Part shown: positions 1 through 9,024 of the stretch, in pieces | Layout: each line of letters begins with the position of its first letter | How positions within the stretch are numbered: the stretch's first letter is position 1 | Source: Microbacterium sp. LWS13-1.2 | GTDB taxonomy: Bacteria > Actinomycetota > Actinomycetes > Actinomycetales > Microbacteriaceae | Assembly (NCBI RefSeq): GCF_040144835.1 | Contig: NZ_CP151632.1 | Span: 3,596,001 to 3,660,000, forward strand | Direction: 5' to 3' | DNA length: 64,000 nucleotides | The notes under the pieces: model-generated | What the model saw: the letters and a program-made list of their open reading frames with translations, nothing else | Told to the model about the DNA's origin: nothing | Database searches by the model: none | Program-made: the position numbers and the translations under genes

Positions 1-388
1 CATCACCATCACGTTCAACAACCTGAACGTCCCCTTCGTCCGCATCACGGTCACCCCCGGCCAGGGCGTCACCCTCGCATCGCTGGTCCACGCCGCAGGT
101 AGCGGCGGGGTGGAGAAGCAGGTCGTCGACGGCTCGGCTTCGGTCCAGTTCACGGCCAGCCAGACCGGCACCTACGTCGTCACCGCCGTGGACGGCGAGG
201 GCAACGTGGTTGCCACGCAGACGATCACCGTCGGGACTGCCGCTGCCGGCGGTGGCTCGGCCCAGCTGCCCGCCACGGGTGGCGAGGTTCCGGGTGCGTT
301 CATCTGGCTCGGCGTCGGCGCCATCGGCCTCGGCGGCATCGCTGTCGCGGCTGCGGTCGCCCGTCGTCGCGCTGCTGCCAACCGCTGA
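1..388 (+). CDS. LPXTG-anchored surface protein, C-terminal end (partial)
   Basis: Only the last ~128 residues lie in the window; the reading frame is open from base 2, so the start is upstream. The visible part has a Thr/Val-rich, immunoglobulin-like beta segment (IRITVTPGQGVTLASLV, and GTYVVTAVDGEGNVV). Next come a Gly/Ala linker, the sortase motif LPATGGE, a hydrophobic helix and a positively charged tail ending RRRAAANR. That is the standard C-terminal cell-wall sorting signal: sortase cleaves between Thr and Gly and attaches the protein to peptidoglycan. The missing N-terminal part would determine ligand or enzyme function, so no further function is assigned. A strong terminator follows 12 bp after the stop. 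Confidence 0.85.
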   Translation, partial: ITITFNNLNVPFVRITVTPGQGVTLASLVHAAGSGGVEKQVVDGSASVQFTASQTGTYVVTAVDGEGNVVATQTITVGTAAAGGGSAQLPATGGEVPGAFIWLGVGAIGLGGIAVAAAVARRRAAANR

Positions 389-400
389 CCTACGACATCA

Positions 401-440
401 CGAAGACCCCGGGCTCCGGCCCGGGGTCTTCGTCTTTTTC
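401..440 (+). terminator. Rho-independent terminator after the LPXTG gene
   Basis: A perfect 13-bp stem (CGAAGACCCCGGG at 401-413 pairing with 420-432) with a 6-nt loop is followed by a T-rich run at 433-440. It ends the surface-protein transcript and isolates the next gene. Confidence 0.9.
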
Positions 441-458
441 CGCAGCACGAGGGGTGCG

Positions 459-1199
459 ATGGTGAACGACGGGGCCGATGTGTCGGTAGATGCGCCGGGT
501 CGCCGGCGCGCGTGGCGACATCCATGGGTGGCACTGGCGGTGGCGGCCGTCGGCGCACTGCTCGCCGCGGCGGTGATCCTCTGGCTCCCGTCGGTGCACG
601 CGGTGATCTGGGCCTGGCCGCTGATCCTGGTCGCGTTCGTCGACCTGGTGCTGCTGTCGGCTCCGCTGCTCGGCGCGGTCATCGTGGCCGCGCGGGTGAC
701 GCAGGAGCGGTTCACGGTGGCCACCGGGTTGCGCGGATTCTCATGGATCGACGTCGTTGCGGGGCTGGGCGTCGGGCTCGTCGCGCGAGCGCTCGTGGAG
801 CTCGTCGCGCCCTCCACCGGTGGCCTCGGGGGCGGGCTGATCCCGAATGACTCGAGCGTGATGGCCGCGATGATCGTCACCCTCGCGGGCGCCGTTCTCG
901 TCACTCCCGTGATCGAGGAGCTGTTCTTCCGCGGATTGCTCCAGCGCTCGTTGGGTGATGCGCTTGAGGGCGCGGGGCGGTGGGTCGCCGGTCCGGTGGC
1001 CGTGCTCTTCTCGACGGCGCTGTTCGCGGGACTGCACGCACTTGCGGCAGGACCGTTCGTCCCCGTCGGCCTGCTGCTCGGCACCGTCGCTGTGGGGCTG
1101 GGGTGCGGCGTGCTGACGCTGCTGACCGGCAGGCTCGCCGGGGCCTTGACGGCGCACGTCGTCTTCAACGCCGTCGGGGCTGCGCTGCTGATCTGGTGA
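459..1199 (+). CDS. CPBP family intramembrane metalloprotease
   Basis: A 246-residue polytopic membrane protein of the CPBP (Abi/CaaX-prenyl-protease-like) family. The diagnostic motifs are present: EELFFRG with Glu153/Glu154 and Arg158, His193 in GLHAL, and HVVFNAV with His233 and Asn237. These form the putative metal-dependent active site inside the membrane. The ATG at 459 is preferred because it leaves a short charged N-terminus (to about residue 20) before the first membrane helix; upstream in-frame codons would run through the preceding terminator. The substrate cannot be read from sequence. Family members serve in bacteriocin self-immunity, signalling or protein processing. Confidence 0.85.
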   Translation: MVNDGADVSVDAPGRRRAWRHPWVALAVAAVGALLAAAVILWLPSVHAVIWAWPLILVAFVDLVLLSAPLLGAVIVAARVTQERFTVATGLRGFSWIDVVAGLGVGLVARALVELVAPSTGGLGGGLIPNDSSVMAAMIVTLAGAVLVTPVIEELFFRGLLQRSLGDALEGAGRWVAGPVAVLFSTALFAGLHALAAGPFVPVGLLLGTVAVGLGCGVLTLLTGRLAGALTAHVVFNAVGAALLIW

Positions 1200-1360
1200 G
1201 GCGGCGGGGCGCAGCGTCCGTGCCTCTTATATAGGGGGATCGTGAGGTGCGGCTGTCGGCGGGGAGCGTTCGGGCGTGGACGTGCCGCAGCGGCGGGGAA
1301 TCGAGTCACGTGGATGCGAACAGAGATTCGAATGTCAGAGGTTGGTGGGATGCTTCAGAT

Positions 1361-3208
1361 ATGAACATCCTCACCGATCTGCGGGGCCGGCTCGACCGGC
1401 TCGCGGCATGGTCGGAGCTGGATGTCGATGCTGAGGCGCTCCCGTCGAGCGCGGCGCGGCTGAGCGATTCGTCGGTGCTCGAGGTCCTCGCCGAGGTCGG
1501 CGCGATCGCGAACGACGCCGACCGGTTGCAGGCGGTGCTCGCCGGAGTCGCGGCCACGAGGTCCTCGCGCGAGCGCGGTCAGGGTGGACTCGCCGCGGGG
1601 CAGGGGTTCTCCACGCCCGAGAAGCTGATCCAGTCGATCACCGGCGGCACGAGGGCCGAGGCTGTGCGCCAGGTGCGCGTCGGCAAGTCGCTCGTGGAGG
1701 GGACGGATGCTGCGCCCCCGGCGGTCATGCCGGGCGGCGACGTCTCGGGGGTTCCGGTGCTTCCGGGGTTCGGTGCCGACGGGGTCGGCAGCGGCTCGGG
1801 CGATGGGCATCCGGGGGCCGTTGCGGACGACGAGGTCGGAGGTGTCATGCCGGATGAGACGCCGGTGCGGGTGGCGCCGTGGGATGAGCCGCTGCGGCGG
1901 GGACTGCTCGATGGGCGGCTGACGACGGCACAGCATGACGCGATCCGGCGTGGGCTCGGTGAGCCTCGAGTGGCGACCGCTGAGCGCGGTGCCGTGCCTG
2001 GCGCGAACGATTCGCCGGGCGAGTCTGGCCCGGGTGGTGTTGCGGGCGCGGGTGGCGCGGATGCGCCCGGAGACGACGGGGATCCGGGGGCGGAGTCGAT
2101 GCTGTTCCCGCCGGTGGACCCGGCTGAAGAGGCCGCGCGCGAAGCGATGGTGCGTGAGGCGTGGACGCTGGCGGCGGAAGCGCTCGCGGCGGAGGCGTCA
2201 GGGCAGCCGGTGGAGGAACTGGCGAAGCGCGCGCGGACCATGCGGGACATGCTCGACCCGGTCGGGGCCGAGGAACGTTACGGTCGACGGTTCGAGAACC
2301 GCGGATTCCGGATGTGGATCGACGCGGATGGGCAGGAACGCGGCACGATCGCCTTCGACGATGAGATGGGCGCGTTCGTGCGGTCCGTGCTAGCCGCGGG
2401 GCTGCGCCCCCGCCGCGGCGGACCGCGCTTCATGACCGACGAAGAGCGTGCGGCCGCGGAGAGCCTCATCGAAGACCCGCGCACGAACGACCAGCTCGCC
2501 TATGACCTGCTGATGGACATGACTCGCGCCGGCGCGCTCGCCGAGGCGAAGCGTGTGTTCGGATCCCGGCAGCCGGGTGTGCGGATGGTCGTCGTCAAGG
2601 ACGCCGGACCCCGCGATGCCTTCGGTCGACTGATCGCGGTCGGGCACGACGTGGACGGCGGATGCGCGCTGCCGGGTTCGGTGATCGACCGCAACGCGTG
2701 CGCGAACGGGGCCATCGAGGTCATCGTCGATCCCGAAGGCAACCCGTTCGACCTCGGGCGTGAAGCCCGCATGTACTCAGCCGCGCAGCGAGTCGCGCTC
2801 GCGGTCCGCGACGGCGGCTGTGTCTGGCCCGGCTGCGACCGACCTCCGTCGTACTGCGAAGCCCATCATTGCGATCACTTCGCTGAGGGCGGAGAGACGA
2901 ACGTCGATCGGGGCGTGCTGCTCTGCAGGTTCCACCATATGAAGCTGCACAACACCGGGTGGCGCATCACCAGAGACGGGAAGGGGACATTCGTGCTCCG
3001 CCCGCCGGCCGGCGAGGGCGGCCCGATCGTGCTCGTCTCCAAGTCGGCGTGGAGCTGGGCGTGGGATCCACCCCGACCACCCGACCGCGCCGAGTGGCGG
3101 CAACCGCCGGATCTTCCGCCGAGACCCGGAAGCCCGGGCGCGTGGACCCACGAAAGGTCACACCCCGTGGGGCCTGCCAGGGGCGGCGGACTGAGAACCG
3201 GCACCTGA
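1361..3208 (+). CDS. DUF222 / HNH endonuclease domain protein (13E12-type)
   Basis: A 615-residue protein with an N-terminal DUF222 region and a C-terminal HNH nuclease domain (about residues 487-530). The HNH part has the zinc/metal framework CVWPGCDRP, then CEAHHCDH, then CRFHHMKLH. A low-complexity Gly/Asp/Pro-rich insert (roughly residues 125-255) interrupts DUF222. The family is repeated many times in actinobacterial genomes (mycobacterial 13E12 repeats); nuclease activity is inferred from the motif and its biological role is unknown. ATG 1361 is chosen because GGTGGGA lies about 10 nt upstream and translation reads directly into the conserved N-terminus. An in-frame GTG at 1247 would add 38 poorly conserved-looking residues. 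The gene stands alone between unrelated genes. Confidence 0.85.
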   Translation: MNILTDLRGRLDRLAAWSELDVDAEALPSSAARLSDSSVLEVLAEVGAIANDADRLQAVLAGVAATRSSRERGQGGLAAGQGFSTPEKLIQSITGGTRAEAVRQVRVGKSLVEGTDAAPPAVMPGGDVSGVPVLPGFGADGVGSGSGDGHPGAVADDEVGGVMPDETPVRVAPWDEPLRRGLLDGRLTTAQHDAIRRGLGEPRVATAERGAVPGANDSPGESGPGGVAGAGGADAPGDDGDPGAESMLFPPVDPAEEAAREAMVREAWTLAAEALAAEASGQPVEELAKRARTMRDMLDPVGAEERYGRRFENRGFRMWIDADGQERGTIAFDDEMGAFVRSVLAAGLRPRRGGPRFMTDEERAAAESLIEDPRTNDQLAYDLLMDMTRAGALAEAKRVFGSRQPGVRMVVVKDAGPRDAFGRLIAVGHDVDGGCALPGSVIDRNACANGAIEVIVDPEGNPFDLGREARMYSAAQRVALAVRDGGCVWPGCDRPPSYCEAHHCDHFAEGGETNVDRGVLLCRFHHMKLHNTGWRITRDGKGTFVLRPPAGEGGPIVLVSKSAWSWAWDPPRPPDRAEWRQPPDLPPRPGSPGAWTHERSHPVGPARGGGLRTGT

Positions 3209-3263
3209 GTCGGCATCCGAGTCGGCATCCGAGCCGGCAGCGTCCGTGCTCAGGGCGTCCGGC

Positions 3264-4157
3264 TCAGTCGAGCTGCGGTGCGAGTTCCTTGATCCACTGG
3301 GCGAGTTCGGGGCCGAGGTCCTCGCGGTCGAGGGCGAGCCGGATGCTCGACTTCAGGTAGTCGAGGCGATCGCCGGTGTCATAGCGGCGACCTGCGAACA
3401 CGACACCGAGCACCGGTCCGGCGACCTGCTCGTCGTCGGCGAGCACCTCGAGGGCATCCGTCAGCTGGATCTCGCCACCCTTGCCGGGATCGGTGCGCTC
3501 GAGCACGTCGAAGATCTCAGGCTTGAGCACGTAGCGACCGATGATCGCCAGGTTGCTCGGTGCCTCGTCGGCCGACGGCTTCTCGACCAGAGCCTTGATC
3601 TTCACGATGTCGGCTTCGTCGGTGGGCTCGACGTCGGCGCACCCGTACAGGTGGATCTGGCTCGGATCCACCTCCATGAGCGCGACGACCGTCGCCGACT
3701 GGCCCTGCGACACCTCGATCATGCGGGAGAGCAGCGGGTCGCGGGCGTCGATGAGGTCATCGCCGAGGAGAACGGCGAAGGTCTCGTTGCCGACGTGCTT
3801 GCGGGCGCGCAGCACCGCGTGACCGAGACCGCGCGGGTCGCCCTGGCGGACGAAATGGACGTCCGCGAGCGAACTGGAATGCATGACCCGCTCGAGCTTC
3901 GTCATGTCGCCCTTGCGGTGAAGCGTGTCCTCGAGCTCGGTCACGCGGTCGAAGTGGTTGGCGAGCGCGTTCTTGTTGCGTCCGATGATGACGAGCACAT
4001 CGTCGATGCCCGCGGCCACCGCCTCTTCGACGACGTACTGAATGGCGGGCTTGTCGACGACGGGGAGCATCTCCTTCGGCATCGCCTTGGTGGCAGGGAG
4101 GAAGCGCGTGCCCAAGCCTGCGGCGGGGATCACTGCTTTGATCGACGGTGCATTCAT
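3264..4157 (-). CDS. galU: UTP-glucose-1-phosphate uridylyltransferase
   Basis: A 297-residue nucleotidyltransferase that makes UDP-glucose from UTP and glucose-1-phosphate for cell-wall polymers, glycolipids and trehalose-type sugars. The N-terminal signature AVIPAAGLGTRFLPATKAMP, then KEMLPVVDKP, is diagnostic for GalU. The internal blocks GDDLIDARDPLL and VALMEVDP also fit. The ATG at 4157 begins MNAPSIKAVIP. A -10-like TAACCT (complement of 4165-4170) ends 7 nt before it, so the mRNA is probably leaderless. The gene is monocistronic and divergent from rplM. Length is normal for the family. Confidence 0.95.
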   Translation of the reverse strand: MNAPSIKAVIPAAGLGTRFLPATKAMPKEMLPVVDKPAIQYVVEEAVAAGIDDVLVIIGRNKNALANHFDRVTELEDTLHRKGDMTKLERVMHSSSLADVHFVRQGDPRGLGHAVLRARKHVGNETFAVLLGDDLIDARDPLLSRMIEVSQGQSATVVALMEVDPSQIHLYGCADVEPTDEADIVKIKALVEKPSADEAPSNLAIIGRYVLKPEIFDVLERTDPGKGGEIQLTDALEVLADDEQVAGPVLGVVFAGRRYDTGDRLDYLKSSIRLALDREDLGPELAQWIKELAPQLD

Positions 4158-4461
4158 GAGAAGAAGGTTAGAGACGTCGTGTGAACGAGGTGTGACAGAT
4201 GTCGCACGATATGCCGCGTGAACGAGCCGGCGCGTGAGGCGCACGGCGTGGCGCTCCCGACATGACGAGGTCTGCGGGTATTGCGCCGGTTTGGCCGAGG
4301 CATCCGTGTCGCGTACTATTGATCTTTGGTGTGCGGCTCAGCTGACCCGGCACCACGAACGTGAGCCCTCCACTGGCGTGTTCCGCCTCCGATCCGGAGC
4401 AGAACCACCCCGGAGTGGGATTCACGAACTCCTCCGTTCGAATCAAGAAAGCAGCACTACT
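4158..4461. promoter_or_regulatory. Divergent galU/rplM promoter region with rplM leader
   Basis: This 304-bp region has no gene. On the plus strand, TTGGCC (4291-4296), a 17-bp spacer and TACTAT (4314-4319) form a good sigma-A-type promoter, giving an rplM 5' leader of about 135 nt. The leader contains short GC-rich inverted segments but no clear terminator. Autoregulatory leaders before L13 genes are known in other phyla; a role here is inference. The galU -10 box lies at the opposite end (4165-4170, minus strand). Confidence 0.55.
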
Positions 4462-4908
4462 GTGACGCGCACTTACACCCCCAAGGCTGGCGAGATCCAG
4501 CGCGAGTGGCTGGTCATCGACGCGACTGACGTCGTCCTCGGCCGTCTCGCTTCGCACGCCGCCACCCTCCTCCGTGGCAAGCACAAGCCGACGTTCGCAC
4601 CGCACGTCGACCAGGGCGACTTCGTCATCATCATCAACGCCGAGAAGGTCGCGCTGACGGGCCAGAAGCTCGAGCAGAAGAAGGCGTACCGTCACTCGGG
4701 CTACCCGGGCGGCCTGAAGTCGGTCACCTACTCGGAGCTCCTCGAGAAGAACCCGGTCCGCGCCGTGGAGAAGGCCGTCCGCGGCATGCTCCCGAAGAAC
4801 TCGCTCGGCCGCGACCAGCTGTCGAAGCTCAAGGTGTACCGCGGTGCCGAGCACCCGCACGCCGCGCAGAAGCCCACCGCGTACGTTTTCGACCAGGTCG
4901 CCCAGTAA
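4462..4908 (+). CDS. rplM: 50S ribosomal protein L13
   Basis: A 148-residue ribosomal protein of the large subunit. The sequence has the L13 blocks [38 protein letters not shown] and [13 protein letters not shown]. Translation starts at GTG 4462 ([10 protein letters not shown]), with purine-rich GAAAGCAG upstream. It is followed 25 bp later by rpsI, the usual bacterial L13-S9 pair, so the two subunit proteins are made from one transcript starting near 4326. Confidence 0.97.
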   Translation: MTRTYTPKAGEIQREWLVIDATDVVLGRLASHAATLLRGKHKPTFAPHVDQGDFVIIINAEKVALTGQKLEQKKAYRHSGYPGGLKSVTYSELLEKNPVRAVEKAVRGMLPKNSLGRDQLSKLKVYRGAEHPHAAQKPTAYVFDQVAQ

Positions 4909-4933
4909 GCGCCGTAGAGACAAGGACACACTG

Positions 4934-5410
4934 ATGGCGAACATCGAAGAAACCCCCACGAGCTACTCCACCGAGTCCCAGGTCGACGAGACCGTCGTCG
5001 CCGCCGAGCGCCCCGTGCTCTCGGTGTCGGGTGCGGCCGTCGGTCGCCGCAAGCAGGCCATCGCCCGCGTGCGCGTCATCCCCGGCTCGGGCACCATCAC
5101 CGTCAACGGCCGTGCGTTCGAGGACTACTTCCCGAACAAGCTGCACCAGCAGCTCATCACCGACCCGTTCACGGTGCTCAACCTCACCGACGCGTACGAC
5201 GTCATCGTGCGCATCTCGGGCGGTGGCCCCTCGGGCCAGGCCGGCGCGCTGCGCCTCGGCATCGCTCGTGCGCTCAACGAGATCGACACCGAGAACAACC
5301 GCCCGACCCTCAAGAAGGCCGGCTTCCTCTCGCGTGACGCCCGCGTCATCGAGCGCAAGAAGGCCGGTCTCAAGAAGGCCCGCAAGGCGCCTCAGTACTC
5401 GAAGCGCTGA
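4934..5410 (+). CDS. rpsI: 30S ribosomal protein S9
   Basis: A 158-residue small-subunit ribosomal protein. The C-terminal two thirds match S9: [17 protein letters not shown], then [19 protein letters not shown], and the basic tail [17 protein letters not shown] that reaches the decoding centre. The first ~35 acidic residues ([12 protein letters not shown]...) are the variable extension common in actinobacteria. It is co-transcribed with rplM, and glmM starts only 16 bp after its stop. Confidence 0.97.
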   Translation: MANIEETPTSYSTESQVDETVVAAERPVLSVSGAAVGRRKQAIARVRVIPGSGTITVNGRAFEDYFPNKLHQQLITDPFTVLNLTDAYDVIVRISGGGPSGQAGALRLGIARALNEIDTENNRPTLKKAGFLSRDARVIERKKAGLKKARKAPQYSKR

Positions 5411-5426
5411 TCGGCTTCATCTCCGT

Positions 5427-6785
5427 ATGCCGATCTTTGGCACGGACGGGGTGAGGGGGCTGGCCAACGGCCCCCTCACCGCCGATCTCGCACTGTCCCT
5501 GGCCCAGGCGACCGCCGTCGTCCTGGGCCAGGGCCGTACTGCCGAGGCGCGTCGCGCCGCCGGCAAGCGCCTCAGCGCCGTCGTCGCGCGCGATCCGCGC
5601 GTCTCGGGCGAGTTCCTCTCGGCCGCGGTCGAGGCGGGTCTCGCCTCGTCGGGCGTCGACGTCTTCGACGCCGGCGTGCTGCCCACCCCGGCAGCCGCGT
5701 TCCTGATCGCCGACATGGATGCCGACTTCGGCGTCATGGTCTCGGCATCCCACAACCCCGCTCCCGACAACGGCATCAAGATCTTCGCGCGAGGTGGCGT
5801 GAAGCTGCCCGACGTCGTCGAGGAGCGCATCGAGAGCGCGATGTCCGGGCCCAAGCTGCTGCCCACCGGCGGCGCCATCGGACGCATCCGCCGGTTCGCC
5901 GACGCCGAAGACCGGTACGTCGTGCACCTGCTCGGCTCGCTGCCCCACCGCCTGGACGGCCTGCACGTCGTGCTCGACTGCGCGCACGGTGCGGCATCCG
6001 GAGTCTCTCCCGAGACCTTCAAGGATGCCGGCGCCCGCGTCACCGTCATCGGCGCCGACCCCGACGGCATCAACATCAATGACGGCGTCGGCTCGACGCA
6101 CCTCGACGTGCTGTCGCGGGCGGTGCTCGAGCACGGCGCCGACGTCGGCATCGCGCACGATGGCGACGCCGACCGCTGCCTCGCGGTCGATGCGACCGGC
6201 AAGATCGTCGACGGCGACCAGATCATGGCGATCCTCGCGGTGTCGATGAAGAACCGCGGCCGCCTGAAGGACGACACCCTCGTCGCCACCGTGATGAGCA
6301 ACCTCGGCCTGCACCGTGCGATGTCGGCCCACGGCATCCACGTCGAGACGACGGCGGTCGGCGACCGCTACGTGCTCGAGCGCATGAACGAGGGCGGCTT
6401 CTCGCTCGGCGGCGAGCAGTCCGGCCACGTCATCATGAGCGACTACGCCACGACGGGCGACGGCGTGCTCACCGGTCTGCATCTCGTCGCCGAGATGGCA
6501 CGCACCGGCAAGACCCTCGCCGAGCTCGCCTCGATCATGACCGTGTACCCGCAGGTGCTCGTGAACGTGCGCGGTGTGGATCGTACGCGTGCGGGCTCCG
6601 ACGACGTGGTTCAGGATGCCGTCGCCCGTGCCTCGGCCGAGCTCGGCCTCTCCGGACGCGTGCTCCTGCGACCCTCGGGCACCGAGGAGATGGTGCGCGT
6701 GATGGTCGAGGCGGGGTCGGAGGACGACGCCCGCCGGCACGCCGACGCGCTCGCCGATGTCGTGCGGGAGCGGCTGGCGCTGTAG
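5427..6785 (+). CDS. glmM: Phosphoglucosamine mutase
   Basis: A 452-residue enzyme that converts glucosamine-6-phosphate to glucosamine-1-phosphate on the route to UDP-GlcNAc and peptidoglycan. Seen here: the start [11 protein letters not shown], the phosphoserine loop [11 protein letters not shown] with catalytic Ser108, the metal loop DGDADRC (near residue 245), the sugar-binding GGEQSGHVI, and the phosphate-binding [12 protein letters not shown] near the end. It lies directly behind rplM-rpsI, a common actinobacterial arrangement that ties wall precursor supply to ribosome synthesis. Its partner glmS is 20 kb away in this window. Confidence 0.97.
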   Translation: MPIFGTDGVRGLANGPLTADLALSLAQATAVVLGQGRTAEARRAAGKRLSAVVARDPRVSGEFLSAAVEAGLASSGVDVFDAGVLPTPAAAFLIADMDADFGVMVSASHNPAPDNGIKIFARGGVKLPDVVEERIESAMSGPKLLPTGGAIGRIRRFADAEDRYVVHLLGSLPHRLDGLHVVLDCAHGAASGVSPETFKDAGARVTVIGADPDGININDGVGSTHLDVLSRAVLEHGADVGIAHDGDADRCLAVDATGKIVDGDQIMAILAVSMKNRGRLKDDTLVATVMSNLGLHRAMSAHGIHVETTAVGDRYVLERMNEGGFSLGGEQSGHVIMSDYATTGDGVLTGLHLVAEMARTGKTLAELASIMTVYPQVLVNVRGVDRTRAGSDDVVQDAVARASAELGLSGRVLLRPSGTEEMVRVMVEAGSEDDARRHADALADVVRERLAL

Positions 6786-6964
6786 CTCTCGCCGTCGGTG
6801 CGCGTTGCGGGCGCGGCGCAGACGCGGCGCCGGCGGCGGACGGTCGACCCACAGGGTGACCGTCCCGATCCGGTGACCCCACTGACCAGGGGAAAACCCC
6901 CATGCTGCACGTGCCGTCTCGGACGTACACTGGCGTCCTCTCAGCGATGAGGACGGAGCTGAGC

Positions 6965-8926
6965 ATGGGACTTCGGGGGAAGACCGGCGCACCGCACGGC
7001 GGTCCGTCGCGGCCATACGACGAGCACGACGACGACCTCGAGGCGGAACGCGAGCGCGAAGCGGCGCTCGCCGGACTGTTCGGCCCGCTCCGCGTGGGGG
7101 AGCGGGAGCAGCCGATCGCCGTGGCCGCTGCCAGCGCCCGCGTGATGGCGCATCACGGCGCCGCCGCGGCGTCGGTGCCGGCGACCGCGCCGACCGTGGC
7201 CGCGCTGATGGCCGTCCCGCCAGCCCGTGTCACCGTTCCAGCGCCGGCTCCGGCTCCGGCCCCGGCCCCGGCTACGGCTACGGCTGCGGCCGTCGCGGTG
7301 TCGCCTGACGCGCAGATCGCCCGCCCGGCGAAGCCTGCCGCGGCCGTCGCGGCGGCGGCGTCCGAGACGCCCATCGCTGGCCCGGCGAAGCCGGCTCCTG
7401 CTTCGGTGCCCGCCGTCGCGGTGTCGCCCGACGCGCAGATAGTCCGCCCGGCGAAGTCGGCTCCGCCACTTCCGCCCACCATTGTCGCTGCGACCCCGGC
7501 TCCGGTGACCGCTCCGGCACCCGCCGTCGCGGCGGCGTCCGAGACGCCCATCGCTCGCCCGGCGACGACGGCTGCCGCCGTCGTGGCGGCGCCCGAGACG
7601 CCGATCGCTCGCCCGGCGAAGTCGGCTCCGCCACTTCCACCCACCATTGTCGCCGCGACCCCGCCGGGGATCGCCGCGGCCATCGCCGTACCCGCCGAAA
7701 TCGGCGGCGATTCCCTCGCCACTGGGGGACCCGCGGCGAGCGCGCCCGGATCAGGGGACAGTCCGCGCGCGCTCGCCGCGATGGGTCCAGGGGGCCCCGC
7801 GCCCGCCCCGGTCGATGATCAGGTCGTGCCTCCGCGCGCGGCGCCGCTCGAGGCCGCGCCTGTCGTCGAGGCGCAGCGCACGGCACCACCGAACACGGCC
7901 GCGACCGCGCCGGGCACCAGACGCCCCGCGCGAAGGAGTGCGGCGGCGCGCTGGGGGCTGGTGGCGGCATCCGTCATCGTCGTCGGAGCTCTCGCGACCG
8001 CGGGAACCGTCACGGTGCAATCCGCGATGGCCCGAGACCGGCTCGCGGCCGCCGTCGCTCAGCTCGACGAGGCCGAGGCGGGCGTCGTCGCAGCGCAGGC
8101 CGACCTCGACGCGGCGCTCGTCGAGGACGCCGCGCTCGGCGCTGCCGGCGACGCGGCCGTCGCCGCCACCGAACCCGTCCTCGCCCAGCTCGGAGGGATC
8201 AGCGACGACGCGGCGCTGCAGGCAGCACAGGTGGCATTCGACGACCTGAACGCGGATGCCGGCGCCTCGCCTGTCGCCGGCCCGGACACAACTGCGCGGA
8301 CGGGGGCCGACACGACGGATGTCGAGGCCGTCACCGCTGCCACGGACGACGCCGATGACTTCCGCGCCGACCTCGTCGCCGCGGCATCCGATGTCCGCGC
8401 GGACTCCGCGGCGCTGCAGGGCCGGATCGACGCGTTGCACGCGGCGCTCCTCGCGCTCGGCGCGACGCTGCCGACCTCGGCGGATCGGATCGCCGCCGAG
8501 AACCCGCTGCCGGCGACCGAGCTGCGGGACGCGGTGCTCGGCGCAGCGGCGGCAGCCGCAGCGGCACGCGAGAACGCCGACGCCCTCGCGGCGATGGGCT
8601 CGTATGCGGGCGCGGTTGCGGCGCTGCGCGGCGAGCAGGAGCGGATCGCCGCCGAGCAGCAGCGGCTGCGCGAGCTGGAGCAGCAGCGCGCGGCGCAGCG
8701 GCAGCGGTCGCAGCAGTCCCCAGGCCAGACACCGGCTCCGGCGCCCGCGCCGGACCAGGGTTCTGCGCCGCAGACGCCCTCCGCCCCCTCGCCGCAGCCC
8801 GACCCGCAACCGGAGCCCGACCCACAGCCGGAGCCCGACCCGCAGCCGGACCCGGAACCCGAACCGGAACCGGACTCCGGCCCGGGCAACGGCTGGCCCT
8901 GGGGGCCGTGGCCGGGGCAGGGCTGA
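6965..8926 (+). CDS. Ala/Pro-rich single-pass membrane protein with coiled coil and Pro-rich tail
   Basis: A 653-residue protein of unknown function. Order of parts: a charged N-terminus (EAEREREAALAGLFGPLRVGE); a long disordered Ala/Pro region with imperfect repeats of ETPIARPAK and SAPPLPPTIVAATP (to about residue 325); one membrane helix near 329-351 (WGLVAASVIVVGALATAG); an Ala/Asp/Glu-rich helical region to about 590; and a tail of repeated PEPDPQ units ending PWGPWPGQG. Topology is likely cytoplasmic disordered region, one helix, then an external coiled coil. ATG 6965 is chosen for GGACGGAG at about 10 nt. ATGs at 6947 and 6902 are alternatives; a TACACT -10 box at 6926-6931 argues against 6902. 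It could be a wall-associated or division-associated scaffold, but that is only a guess. Confidence 0.7.
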   Translation: MGLRGKTGAPHGGPSRPYDEHDDDLEAEREREAALAGLFGPLRVGEREQPIAVAAASARVMAHHGAAAASVPATAPTVAALMAVPPARVTVPAPAPAPAPAPATATAAAVAVSPDAQIARPAKPAAAVAAAASETPIAGPAKPAPASVPAVAVSPDAQIVRPAKSAPPLPPTIVAATPAPVTAPAPAVAAASETPIARPATTAAAVVAAPETPIARPAKSAPPLPPTIVAATPPGIAAAIAVPAEIGGDSLATGGPAASAPGSGDSPRALAAMGPGGPAPAPVDDQVVPPRAAPLEAAPVVEAQRTAPPNTAATAPGTRRPARRSAAARWGLVAASVIVVGALATAGTVTVQSAMARDRLAAAVAQLDEAEAGVVAAQADLDAALVEDAALGAAGDAAVAATEPVLAQLGGISDDAALQAAQVAFDDLNADAGASPVAGPDTTARTGADTTDVEAVTAATDDADDFRADLVAAASDVRADSAALQGRIDALHAALLALGATLPTSADRIAAENPLPATELRDAVLGAAAAAAAARENADALAAMGSYAGAVAALRGEQERIAAEQQRLRELEQQRAAQRQRSQQSPGQTPAPAPAPDQGSAPQTPSAPSPQPDPQPEPDPQPEPDPQPDPEPEPEPDSGPGNGWPWGPWPGQG

Positions 8927-9024
8927 GGCGGCGCACAGAACTGCGCGCCGCGACACCGCGCAGGCGGCGCTCCCGGCCGCGCGCCTTGTCACCGCTACTC
9001 TGAGGGCAGCCGAGAGGAGACACC

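Noticed and set aside
1247..1360. Earlier GTG start for the DUF222/HNH protein
   Set aside because: The 38 extra residues (MRLSAGSVRAWTCRSG...) look unlike a DUF222 start, and the ATG at 1361 has a suitable ribosome site.
3264..4184. Long plus-strand open frame opposite galU
   Set aside because: GalU on the minus strand has complete family motifs and a start consistent with a promoter. The plus-strand frame is a composition shadow.
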